In this document: one piece after another, positions 12,190 through 21,809 of the stretch
Numbering within the stretch: position 1 is the stretch's first letter
How the letters are laid out: each line of letters begins with the position of its first letter
Origin: Callorhinus ursinus
Lineage: Eukaryota; Chordata; Mammalia; Carnivora; Otariidae
Assembly: GCF_003265705.1 (NCBI RefSeq)
Contig: NW_020312775.1
Coordinates: forward strand, 4,730,822 to 4,794,821
Direction of reading: 5' to 3'
DNA: 64,000 bases
The notes under the pieces: generated by a model
What the model was told of the DNA's origin: nothing
The model's database searches: none
What the model saw: only the letters and a program-made list of their open reading frames with translations
Program-made: the position numbers and the translations under genes

Positions 12190-13167
12190 AATTTTATTAC
12201 TTGATTTGTCATTATTTCTGGAGATTTTCTTTGTTCTTTTCTTGTCTTTGTCACTTTTGGTCTTTCCTTTCCACTCAGAGTATTCTTTATTATTTCTTGC
12301 AGGGCAGGTTTAGTGCTCATGAACTCCTTTAATTTTTGTTTGCCTGGGAAACTCTTTATCTCTCCTTCTATTCTTAATGGTAGTCTTGCTGGATAGAGTA
12401 TTATTGGCTGCAGATTTTTCCCACTGAACACTTTGAATATATCACACTACTCCCTTCTGTCCTGCCAACTTTCTATTGAGAAATCTCCAAGTAGCATTAT
12501 GGATCTTCCCTTGTAAAGTAAGGATTTCTTTTTTCTTGCTGATTTTAAGATTCTTTTCTTTATCACTGTATTTTGCAAATTTACTTAAAATAAGTCTTGG
12601 TGTTAGCCTGCTTTTGTTGATTTTGATGGGAGTTCTCTGTGCCTCCTGAATCTAGATGTCTGTTTCCTTCCTCAGATGAGGGAAATTTTCAGCTATTATT
12701 TCCTCAAATAAATTTTCTGCCCTCTTTTCTCTCTTTCCTTCTTCTGGCACTCTTATAATACGAATGTTATTATGTTTGATAGAGCCACTGAGTTTCTTAA
12801 GGCTATTCTTACGTTGTATAATTCTCCTTTTTCTCTTTTGTTCAGCTTCATTATTTTTCATTATTTTGCCTTCTAGGTCACTAATTCATTCCTCTGCTTC
12901 TTCCAGTCTTGTGTTCCCTGCATGAAGCCAGTTTCCAATCTTGTTTGTTTCATTCTTCATCTCTGAATTATTCTTTGTTAACTCTTTTATCTCTGTGGTA
13001 AGGGTCTCATTGATGTCTTCTGTTCTTTTGTCAAGGCCAGTGAGTATCTTTATGATCGTTGCTTTGAATTCTCCAGCAGGCATATTACTTATATCTGTTT
13101 CACTTAAATCTTTGACCGTGGCCTTATCTTGTTCTTTCATTTGGGATGAATTCCTCTGTCTTGGCAT
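12190..13167 (-). pseudogene. L1 ORF1 remnant (ORF1p RNA-binding protein)
   Basis: ORF1p is a trimeric coiled-coil RNA chaperone that coats L1 RNA. On the minus strand the N-terminus (12886-13167) starts 'MPRQRNSSQMKEQDKATVKD' and continues into a coiled-coil segment ('ETLTTEIKELTKNNSEMKNE'). The RRM-like piece at 12652-12861 contains 'NNIRIIRVPEEGKREKRAEN' and the C-terminal domain is at 12183-12431 ('IILYPARLPLRIEGEIKSFP'). The pieces are in different frames, so the gene is dead. Confidence 0.88.
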
Positions 13168-14312
13168 TTTGTCTAAGTCTCTGCCTTCTTCTCTGTGTTA
13201 GAAAATCCACTTATGTCTCTTGCTTCTGAAAGTAATGGCTTTATGAAGAAGAGGTCTGATTGTGTCCAGGGCCTGGTGCTTCATGAGTGTCTCTGGTGTG
13301 TGCTGTGTGTGCTCTGCTGTTGTATTTTGGCTGCTCTACCTTCAGACTAGTGCTCTGCAGAGTCTCTCCTTATCTGCTGTATTTAATGTTTGGTCCTTGT
13401 CCTGAATGTTGTGAGTTTTAACTAGGTGTACTCTGGTCTGCTTGTTAAATGAGACCTGATACTACTTCCATGAGAACTGAGGTCCTGCAGAACTCTATGG
13501 TCAGGAGACTTGGTATGGGCAGGGGTTTCTGCTGGTCTTCTTGGGGAGGGGGCCCACCATGCTGGGACTGAGGTAAGCTTGACTGAGAGGGGTAGTCCCA
13601 ACAGAGTGCAGGGGGATGGAGCTTGGTGTAAGCAAATTAGGCAGCCAGTATTGGTGCTGTGCTTATTCCTGCAGGTGGCTCTGTGTTTATGCTGAAGGGC
13701 AGGAAAGGGAAATGGTACCAATCAGCTTCCTTGTTCCTGGAGAGGCACCTCAGCGACAGCTGCCTCTCAGGGATGTGCTCCAATAAGAGCTAATAATCTC
13801 CCTTCCCTGTACCTTAGGCATTCTTCAGATCCTTTTTCCATGCTGTCTGCCCCTGGGGTTGCTTTCCTGCCTTCTCTATAGGAGCAGGACAGTGCCCTTG
13901 GGGCTCTATCCCAACCAAGCCCACTGACCTTAAAAATTCCAGGCTTTAAGCCCCTGGTGACAAGAACTCATGAAATTCAGCCCCTTTCATCTTTCAAGCC
14001 AATAACTTTGGGGAAACGTTCTCCTTGTGCATTACCCTGTATGCTTCCCCCCACTCTCTCTCTTTCTCTCTCCCTTCACACCCAAAGCTTCCTCCCCTCT
14101 GCAGCACCTGCAATAGGTTTCTCCCTTAAACCATGTCTCTGCACTTCCTACCTTCTTCAATGTGGCCTTTCCTACCCCTTTATTTGTGGAGTTTGTTCTA
14201 TAAGTCTTCAGGTCAATTTCTGGAGTATTTAGGATAATTTGATAATTATCTAGTTGTGTTCATGTGATGAAACAAGCCTAGGGTCCTCCTACTCCACCAC
14301 CATTTTCCCTCT
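13168..14312 (-). promoter_or_regulatory. L1 5' UTR (internal promoter region), antisense
   Basis: This GC-richer block (in an AT-rich neighbourhood) precedes ORF1 in the element's orientation and ends at the conserved L1 5' terminus, reverse of 'ctactccaccaccattttcc'. L1 5' UTRs carry a Pol II promoter in active copies. Whether anything remains functional here cannot be told. It holds open frames of at most 99 codons. Confidence 0.75.
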
Positions 14313-14679
14313 CCCTAAGTACTCATTCAGGTATTTTTTTTTAACATGCTTATTCAAAGTCAAAAATCAATCAGTAGGGAAGAATTTCTGTAGGTTAATT
14401 GATCTCCTCCTGGACCTCATTTAAAGTATAAATACTTCTAGAAGGGCATCAGAGTAAGAAAGTAATGCCTTGGTATAAGTAAGTTTACTATAAAGTTCTT
14501 ATAGGCATGGAAGAATACAATAACATGTGTTTAGCACACTGTGTCCCAGGCACTGTGCTTCATACAGTATTCTGTTAGGAGAACCCTCCATTCCCCTGGC
14601 CTTATGGGTAATGCTCCCTCAACTAGAGTAACATTCTTGAATTCTCTTCAAACCCTTACTCACTTTCATCCTATGGATA
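14313..14679. other. No feature recognised
   Basis: Unassigned sequence right of the L1 5' end. 'gtcccaggcactgtgct' near 14544 hints at a MIR or L2 scrap, but too little is left to call. Confidence 0.4.
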
Positions 14680-14872
14680 GGGTTGCCAGATAAAATACAG
14701 GATACCCCATTAAATTTGAATTTCAGATAAATGATGAATAATGTTGGTAGTACCAGTATGCCCTAAATGCTACATGGGACATAATTATACTAAAAGTTAT
14801 CATTGTTTATCTGAAATACAAATTTACCTGTGTATTCTGTATTTTAATATGCTAAATCTGATAATCTTACCC
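14680..14872. mobile_element. Palindromic non-autonomous DNA transposon
   Basis: The left arm 'gggttgccagataaaataca' is mirrored by the right arm ending 'aatctgataatcttaccc'. Internally 'atttgaatttcagataaat' pairs with 'tttatctgaaatacaaat'. Such near-complete inverted repeats are typical of a common old mammalian DNA transposon that inserts as a hairpin-like unit. I do not assign a family name with certainty. Arms are roughly 90 bases each with scattered mismatches. Confidence 0.7.
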
Positions 14873-15184
14873 ATGGGTAAAGCTGTGAATTATATGAGTA
14901 GATCCATTGGTCCATGTTTTGCAATTGGGGAGAACTAAGTGGATATTCTGCATAAGTTTGCTCTGCAGACCCAACTCTCCTTCAAGTGAGCAATGTCAAA
15001 GGCTAGAGGTGGAGAGGAGAGAACTACTAAGACCATTGAGTTGCATATAAAAGTTATATCCTTGATTTCATCATTATCAGTAATAAAGCTGATATTTTTA
15101 TCTTCATCTACGTTAAGCCTATGTCTTATTTCTCAGTTGGCTTTGAAATAAAATATTAATTTTTCCCTCCCCCAACAACCACAA
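14873..15184. other. No feature recognised
   Basis: Unassigned sequence between the palindromic element and a MIR-like stretch. Confidence 0.4.
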
Positions 15185-15345
15185 TGGTTATGCTATTTAC
15201 TTTAATCTTCACAGTACCTCTTTGAAGTTGGTGTTTTAATCCCCACTGTACAGTTTAAAAATGATGGGGAATATAAGTAGGCGATGGAAGGAGAAAAATT
15301 CAAACTTCCCAACACATGAGTTGGCCTCAAGCATTTGACTGGGGT
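15185..15345 (+). mobile_element. MIR SINE, degraded
   Basis: 'atttactttaatcttcacag', 'tttgaagttggtgttttaat' and 'ccccactgtacagtttaaaa' line up with the MIR core (ttaatcctcacaa..gtaggtattattatccccattttacag). The tRNA head is not recognisable. Confidence 0.55.
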
Positions 15346-15989
15346 ATATATTTTCATCCCATAAAGTGAAACTGACAGCTGAATCTGTGTTTGATTTGGT
15401 TATTTAAAATATACTAGCCTTAAATCATGAGAAAAAAAGCCTTCAGTACTAATGATGCCTTAATCTAGTTTAACAAAAGGAAAAGTGAAGTATTGTCCTT
15501 TAAGTCTCATTGTATGCTTTATGAATGCACAAATAATTTTTTTATAAACAACAAAGCCACTAACCAAGATAAAAAGCAACATGTCTAAGGAAAAAATTTC
15601 CCTCTCCTCAAACATCAATTAGAAACGTTTATTAGTGGTGTTCCATTGACAGTTCACATTTATTTCTAGGAAAGGAGAATGAATCCTCTTTAGCTTAGAT
15701 GCTTTAAAGGCTGTAGGTAGGATGTAGTGCTTCAGAGTAATTGCTAAAGACAAGTGACCTTTGGAATCTAGCATTAGTCAGTTTCAGGAAAAGAAAGAGA
15801 ACATAGGCAAAAGACCTGTTCAAGGCTCATCTTTAGATTTGTTCGGTGACACTTTTTTAAGCCATGAATATATGGTATGCATAAGTATTAGCTTTCTAAA
15901 TAAATTAAGGGAAGGTAGAAATAAGCAGTCACTTGAAAAATGATTGCATGCTACCTCTTGAATGTGGATCTGAATATGAGTCTGTATAT
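15346..15989. other. No feature recognised
   Basis: AT-rich unassigned sequence up to the target-site duplication of the large L1 nest. Short open frames only. Confidence 0.45.
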
Positions 15990-16005
15990 CCACGCTTGGA
16001 TTTTT
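15990..16005. repeat. Left target-site duplication of the L1 nest
   Basis: ccacgcttggattttt here matches ccatgcttggattttt at 27410-27425 with one mismatch. This 16-bp pair brackets the antisense L1 with the sense L1 inside it and shows that the outer L1 inserted as one unit. Confidence 0.85.
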
Positions 16006-16399
16006 TCTTTTTTTAATTGTTTTAATTTTTATGTAAATTCAATTTAATTATTATATTGTGTATTTTTAGCTTCAGAGATAGAATTTAGTGATTCATCAGT
16101 TGCATATAACACCCAGTGCTCATTCCATCAAGTGCCCTTCTTAATGCCCATCACCCAGTTATACCATCCCCTACCCACTTCCCCTCCAGCAACCTTCATT
16201 TGTTTTCTATAGTTAAGAGTCTCTTATGGCTTATCCCCCTCTCTGTTTTCATCTTATTTTTCCTTCCTTTCCCCTATGTTTATCTGTTTTGTTTCTTAAA
16301 TTCCACATATGAGTGAAATCGTATGATATTTGTCTTTCTCTGACTGAGTTATTTCTCTTAGCATAATACCTTCTAGTTCCATCCATGTCATTGTAAATG

Positions 16400-16435
16400 A
16401 CAAGATTTCATTCTTTTTGTTGGCTGAGAAATATT

Positions 16436-16478
<43 letters not shown>

Positions 16479-19400
16479 CTCTCTTCTTATTTATCTGTTC
16501 ATCTGTAGATGGACATCTGGGCTCTTTCCATATTTTGGCTATTGTGGACATTGCTGCTAGGAACATTGGGGTGCATGTGTCCCTTCAAATCACTATGTTT
16601 GCATCCTTTGGGTAAATACCTAGTAGTGCAATAGCTGGGTGGTAAGGTAGCTCTATTTTTAACTTTTAGAGGAACCTTCATACTGTCTTCGAGAGTGGCT
16701 ACACCAGTTTGCATTCCCACCAATGGTGTAAGAGTATTTCCCTTTCTCCAAATCCTTGCCAACATCTGTTTTTTCCTGACTTGTTAATTTTAGCCATTCT
16801 GACCAGTGTGAGGTGATATCTCATTGTGGTTTTGATTTGCATTTCCCTGATGCTGAGTGATGTTGAACAATTTTTCATGTGTCTGTTGGCCATTTGTATG
16901 TCTTCTTTGGAGAAATGTCTGTGTCTTCTGCCCATTTCTTAACTGGATTTTTTGCTTTTTGGGTGTTGAGTTTGATAAGTGCTTTATAGATTTTGGATAC
17001 TAGCCCTTTATCTGATAAGACATTTGCAAATATCTTCTCCTATTCTGTAGGTTGCCTTTTAGTTTTGTCGAGTATTTCCTTCGCTGTGCAAAAGCTTTTT
17101 ATCTTGATGAACTCCCAATAGTTCATTTTTGCTTTTGTTTCCCTTGCCTTTGAAGACCTGTCTAGCAAGAAGTTGCTGTGGCTGAGGTCAAAGAGGTTAC
17201 TGCCTGTGTTCTCCGCTAGGATTTTGATGGATTCTTGTTTCACATTTAGGTCTTTCATCCATTTTGAGTTTATTTTTGTGTATGGTGTACGAAAGTGGTC
17301 CAATTTCATTTTTCTGCATGTGGCTGTCCAGTTTTCCCAACATTATTTGTTGAAGAGACTGTCTTTTTTCCATTGGATATTCTTTCCTCTTTGTCAAAGA
17401 TTAGTTGACTATAGAGTGGAGGGTCTATTTCTGCGTTCTCTATTCTGTTCCATTGATCTATGTGTCTCTTTTTGTGCCAGTACTGTACTGCCTTGATGAT
17501 TAGAGCTTTATAATACAGCTTGAAGTCCAGCATAGACATTTTGACAATATTTGTTCTTCTAACCCATGAGCAAGGAAAGTTTTTTTTTTCATTTCTTTGT
17601 GTCTTCCTCTATTTATTTCATAAGTATTCTATAGTTTTCAGAGTACATATCCTTTACTTCTTTGGTTAGGTTTATTCCTAGGTATCTTATGGTTTTTGGT
17701 ACAGTTGTAAATGGGATAGATTGCTTGATTTCTCTTTCCTCTGCCTCATTGTTAGTCTATAGAAATGCAACTGATTTCTGTGCATTGATTTTGTATCCTG
17801 TCACGTTGCTGAATTGCTGTATGAGTTCTAGCAGTTTTGGGGTGGAGGGAGTCTTTTGGGTTTTCTACATACAGTATCATGTTATCTAGGATGAGTAAGA
17901 GTTTGACTCCTTTGCCAAAATGGATGCCTTTTGTTTATTTTCATTGTCTAATTACTGAGGCTAGGACTTCCAGTACTATGTTGAACAATAGTGGTGAGAG
18001 TGGACATCCCTGTCATGTTCCTGACCTTAGGGGTAAAGCTCTCAGTTGTTTCCCATTGAGGATGATATTTACTGTGGGTTTTTCATATATGGTTTTTATG
18101 ACATTGAGTTATGTTCCTTCTATCCCTATATGCTGGAGAGTTTTTATCAAGAAATCATGTTGTATTTTGTCAAATGCTTTTTCTGCATCTATTCAGAGGA
18201 TCATATGGTTCTTATCCTTTTACTAATGTGCTATATCACATTGATTGATTTGTGGATGTTGAACCACCCTTGCAACCCAGGAATAAATCCCACTTGGCTG
18301 TGGTGAATAATCCTTTTAATGTACTGTTGGAATATATGTTCCCCTGGTAAGTTCACCAGAGTATCTTGGTGAGAATTTTTGCATTCATGCTCTTCAGGAT
18401 ATTGGTCTGTAATTCTCCTTTTTGGTGGGGTCTTTGGTTTTAGATTCAAGGTAATGCTGGCTTCATAGAATGAGTTTGGAAGTTTTCCTTCCATTTCTAT
18501 TTTTTGAAACAGCTTCAGAAGAATAGGTATAATTTCTTCTTTAAATGTTTGGTAGAATTCTGCTAGAAGGCCATCTGGCCCTGGACTCTTGTTTGTTTGT
18601 AGATTTCTGATTACTGATTCAATTTCTTTGCTGGTAATCAGTCTGTTCAGGTGTTTTATTTCTTCCTGTTCCAGTTTTGGTAGTTTATATGTTTCTAGGA
18701 ATGCGTCCATTTCTTCCAGATTGCCTAATTTGTTGGCATATAATTGCTCATAACATTCTCTTATAATTGTTTGTATTTCTTTGGTGTTGATTGTGATCTC
18801 TCTTCTTTCATTCATGATTTTATTTATTTGGGTCCTTTTTCTTTCTTTTTTTTTTTTTGATAAGTTTGGCTAGGGGTTTATCAGTCTTATTCTTTCAAAG
18901 AACAAGCTCCTGGTTTTATTAATCGGTGCTACTGTTCTTTTGATTTCTGTGTCGTTGATATCTGCTCTAATCTTTATTATTTCTCTTCTCTTGCTGGACT
19001 TAGGCTTTATTTGCTGTTCTTTTTCCAGCTCGTTTAGGTTGTGTATTTGAGACTTTTCTTGTTTCTTCAGAAAGGCCTGTATTGCTATATATTTTCCTCT
19101 TAGGACTGCCTTTGCTGCATCCCAAAGGTTCTGAACTGTTGCATTTTCATTATCATTTACTTCCATGTATTTTTTTAATTCTTTAATTTCCCGGTTGACC
19201 CATTCATTCTTTAGTAGGATGCTCTTTAACCTCCATGTATTTGTGGCCCTTATATTTTTTTTCTTGTGACTGAGTTCAAGTTTTAAAGCATTGTGGTCTG
19301 AAAATATGCATGGTATAATCTCAGTCTTTTGGTACTGGTTGAGACCTGATTTGTGACCCAGTATGTGATTTATTCTGGAGCATGTTCCATGTGCACTTGA

Positions 19401-19983
19401 GAAGAATGTGTATTCTGTTCCTTCAGGATGAAATGTTCTGAATATATCTGTGAAGTCCCTCTGGTCCAGTGTATCATTTAAAGCCTTGTTTCCTTGTTGA
19501 TCTTCTGCTTAGATGATCTGTCCATTGCTGTGAGTGGGGTGTTAACATCCCCTACTATGATTGTATTATTATCAATGTGTTTCTTTAATTTTGTTATTAA
19601 TTGGTTTATATTATTGGCTGCTCCCAAGTTAGGGGCATAAATACTTATAATTGGTAGATCTTCTTGTTGGATAGACACCTTTATTATGATATAGAGTCTT
19701 TCTTCATCTCTTAGGATAGTCTTCAGTTTAAAATCTTATTTGTCTGATATAAGAATTGCTACTCCAGCTTTATTTTGATGTCTATTCGCATGATAAATAG
19801 TTCTCCATGCCCTCAGTTTCAATCTGGAGGTGTCTTTGGGTCTAAAATGAGTCTCTTGTAGATAGGAGATCGATGGGTCTTGATTTTTTTTTATCCAATC
19901 TGATATGCTCTGTCTTTTGATTGGAGCACTTAGCCTATTTATGTTCAGATTAACTATTGAAAGATATGAATTTAGTGCCATTG
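16400..19983 (-). pseudogene. ORF2 remnant of the outer L1
   Basis: The minus-strand start at 19981 reads 'MALNSYLSIVNLNINRLSAP', the endonuclease N-terminus, with 'YLQETHF' (catalytic Glu loop) following. Then come 'NTIIVGDVNTPLTAMDRSSK' (19478-19678), the pre-RT linker '[20 protein letters not shown]' (18231-18815), and a C-terminal piece with '[20 protein letters not shown]' (17040-17309). The RT domain is frameshifted, and a 164-bp deletion removes sequence downstream of it near 17529. The protein would have been a target-primed reverse transcriptase, and it is not intact. Confidence 0.9.
16438..16474. repeat. (TA)n microsatellite inside L1 ORF2
   Basis: A TA run in the reversed ORF2 3' region ('gaaatattccata(ta)n'), at the same L1 position as the tracts at 8513 and 62243. 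It is an L1-encoded seed that expanded independently in several copies. Confidence 0.95.
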
Positions 19984-20062
19984 TATTACCTGTAAAGTCA
20001 CTGTTTCTGTATATTGTCTCTGTTCCTTTCTGGTCTTTGTTCCTTTTGGGCTCTCTCTTCAT

Positions 20063-20801
20063 TCAAATGATCTCCTTTAATATTTCCCAGAGGCCTGGTT
20101 TAGTGTTCACAAATTCCTTATTTTTTGTTTGTCCTGGAAACTCTTTATCTCCCCTTTTATTCTGAATGATAGCTTTGCTAGATAAAGTATTCTTGGCTGC
20201 ATATTTTTCCCATTTAGCACTATGACTATATCATGCCTGTCCTTTCTGGGCTTCCAGGTCTGTATGGATAGGTCTGCTGCCAGTCTTATGTGTCTCCCTG
20301 GGAGTTCAGGACTTTTTGTCCTGAGCTGTTTTCAGGATTTTCTCTTAATATCTGAAATTTACAAGCGTCACTATTATATGTCAGGGTGTTGACCGATTTG
20401 TATTGATTTTGAGGAGGGTTCTCTGTGCCTCCTGGACTTGGATGCCTATTTCCTTCTCCAGATTACAGAAGTTGTCAGGTATAATTTGTTCAAATAAACC
20501 TTCTGCCCCTATTTCTCTTTCTACATCTACTGGGACCCCTATTATTAGAATATTATTGTACTTTATGGTATAACTGATTTCTCAAAGTCTCCCTTCATGA
20601 CCCAGTAGTTGCTTTTCTCTTTTTCTCGGCTTCTTTACTTCCCATCGTTTTGTCTTCTATGTCACTGTCTCTCTCTTCTGCCTCATTTATCCTAGCAGTT
20701 ACATCCTCCATTTTTTTTATTATGTTATGTTCATCACCATACATTTTTGGTGTATGTTTTTCTGGGGTCGTTGTTACCTTGTTAGCATTTTGTTCTCTCA
20801 T
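20063..20801 (-). pseudogene. ORF1 remnant of the outer L1
   Basis: The minus strand ends with 'EFVNTKPGLWEILKEI' and begins with a stretch containing 'MEDVTARINEAEERDSDIED', which aligns to residues 87-107 of the inner copy's ORF1. The roughly 30 residues before that ('MREQNANKVTTTPEKHTPKM') do not match the inner copy's N-terminus. This side is about 165 bases shorter, so the N-terminal coding part is replaced or deleted next to the junction with the inserted L1. The middle is frameshifted. Confidence 0.8.
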
Positions 20802-20824
20802 TCATCTATTCTCCTCTGGACAAA

Positions 20825-21730
20825 ATGACAAGACAGAAAAAAATCACCTCAAAAAAAAAAAAAGAAGAAGAACAAGAGGCAGTACCAACTGCCAAGGATC
20901 TAATCAATATGGACATTAGTAAGATGTTGGAACTAGAGTTCAGAATGATGATTTTAAAGATACTACCTGGGCTTGAAAAAAGCATGGAAGAGATTACAGA
21001 AACGCTTTCTGGAGAAATAAAAGAACTAAAATCTAACCAAGTCAAAATCAAAAAAGCTATTAATGAGGTGCAATCAAAAATGGAGGCTCTAACTGCTAGG
21101 ATAAATGAGGCAGAAGAGAGAATCAGCGATATAGAAGACCAAATGATGGAAAATAAAGAGGCTGAGAAAAAGAGAGAGAAACAACTACAGGATCACGAGG
21201 GCAGAATTGGAGAGATAAGCGATACGATAAGACAAAACAACATTAGAATAATTGGGATCCCAGAAGAAGAAGAGAGAGAGAGAGGGGCAGAAGGTATATT
21301 GGAGCAAATTATAGCAGAGAACTTCCTTAATTTGGGGAAGGAAACAGGCATTAAAATCTAGGAGGCACAGAGAATCCCCCTCAAAATCAATAAAAATAGG
21401 TCAACACCCCGACATCTAATAGTAAAACTTACGAGTTTCAGAGACAAAGAGAAAATCCCAAAAGCAGCTCGGGAGAAGAAATCTGTAACCTACAATGGTA
21501 GAAACATTAGATTGGCAACAGACCTATCCACAGAGACCTGGCAGGCCAGAAAGGACTGACATGATATATTCACAGCACTAAATGAGAAAAATATGCAGCC
21601 AAGAATACTATATCCAGCTAGGCTGTCACTGAAAATAGGAGAGATAAAAAGCTTCCAGGACAAACAAAAACTAAAGGAATTTGCAAACACAAAACCAGCC
21701 CTACAAGAAATATTGAAAGGGGTCCTCTAA
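20825..21730 (+). pseudogene. L1 ORF1, full length with two nonsense codons
   Basis: The frame opens at ATG 20825 ('MTRQKKITSKKKKEEEQEAV') and stays in register to TAA at 21728-21730, giving 301 codons. Residues about 30-135 form a heptad-like coiled coil ('EEITETLSGEIKELKSNQVK'). The RRM-like domain contains 'NNIRIIGIPEEEERERGAEG'. The C-terminal domain includes 'PRILYPARLSLKIGEIKSFQ'. Two in-frame stops break it: TAG at 21359 (after residue 178, where relatives have CAG/Gln) and TGA at 21557 (where relatives have TGG/Trp). No frameshift is seen. ORF1p normally trimerises and packages L1 RNA. Confidence 0.93.
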
Positions 21731-21809
21731 AAAAAGAGAGCCTAAAAGTAACATAGACCAGAAAGGAACACAGACGATACACAGTAACAGTAACCTGACA
21801 GGCAATACA

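Larger units (their letters stand above)
8513..14312 (-). mobile_element. L1, near full length, antisense, lacking 3' UTR
   Basis: From right to left (element 5' to 3') it holds a roughly 1.1-kb 5' UTR (13168-14312, starting with the reverse of 'ctactccaccaccattttcc'), a broken ORF1, a broken ORF2, and a stop inside a (TA)n tract. ORF2 ends about where the initiator of the 3' end would be, so the 3' UTR and poly(A) are missing, either deleted or displaced. This 5' UTR differs from that of the L1 at 26105-27409, so the two belong to different lineages. Many frameshifts and stops make it an old, dead copy. Confidence 0.92.
16006..20820 (-). mobile_element. Outer L1, antisense: 3' UTR, ORF2 and ORF1 part
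   Basis: From the left it has a T-rich 3' terminus, the reversed 3' UTR ('cacccagtgctcattccatc'), a (TA)n tract, ORF2 and most of ORF1. Its 5' UTR continues at 26105-27409 beyond the inserted sense L1. The two parts together, without the insert, total about 6.1 kb, the size of a complete L1. Compared with the inner copy it lacks the segment equivalent to 24246-24409 (164 bp; junction near 17529). The ORF1 N-terminus also differs. Confidence 0.93.

Noticed and set aside
7940..14312. The sense L1 3' end and the antisense L1 as one twin-primed insertion
   Set aside because: The two overlap in ORF2 position, differ in sequence, and the sense piece has its own target duplication.
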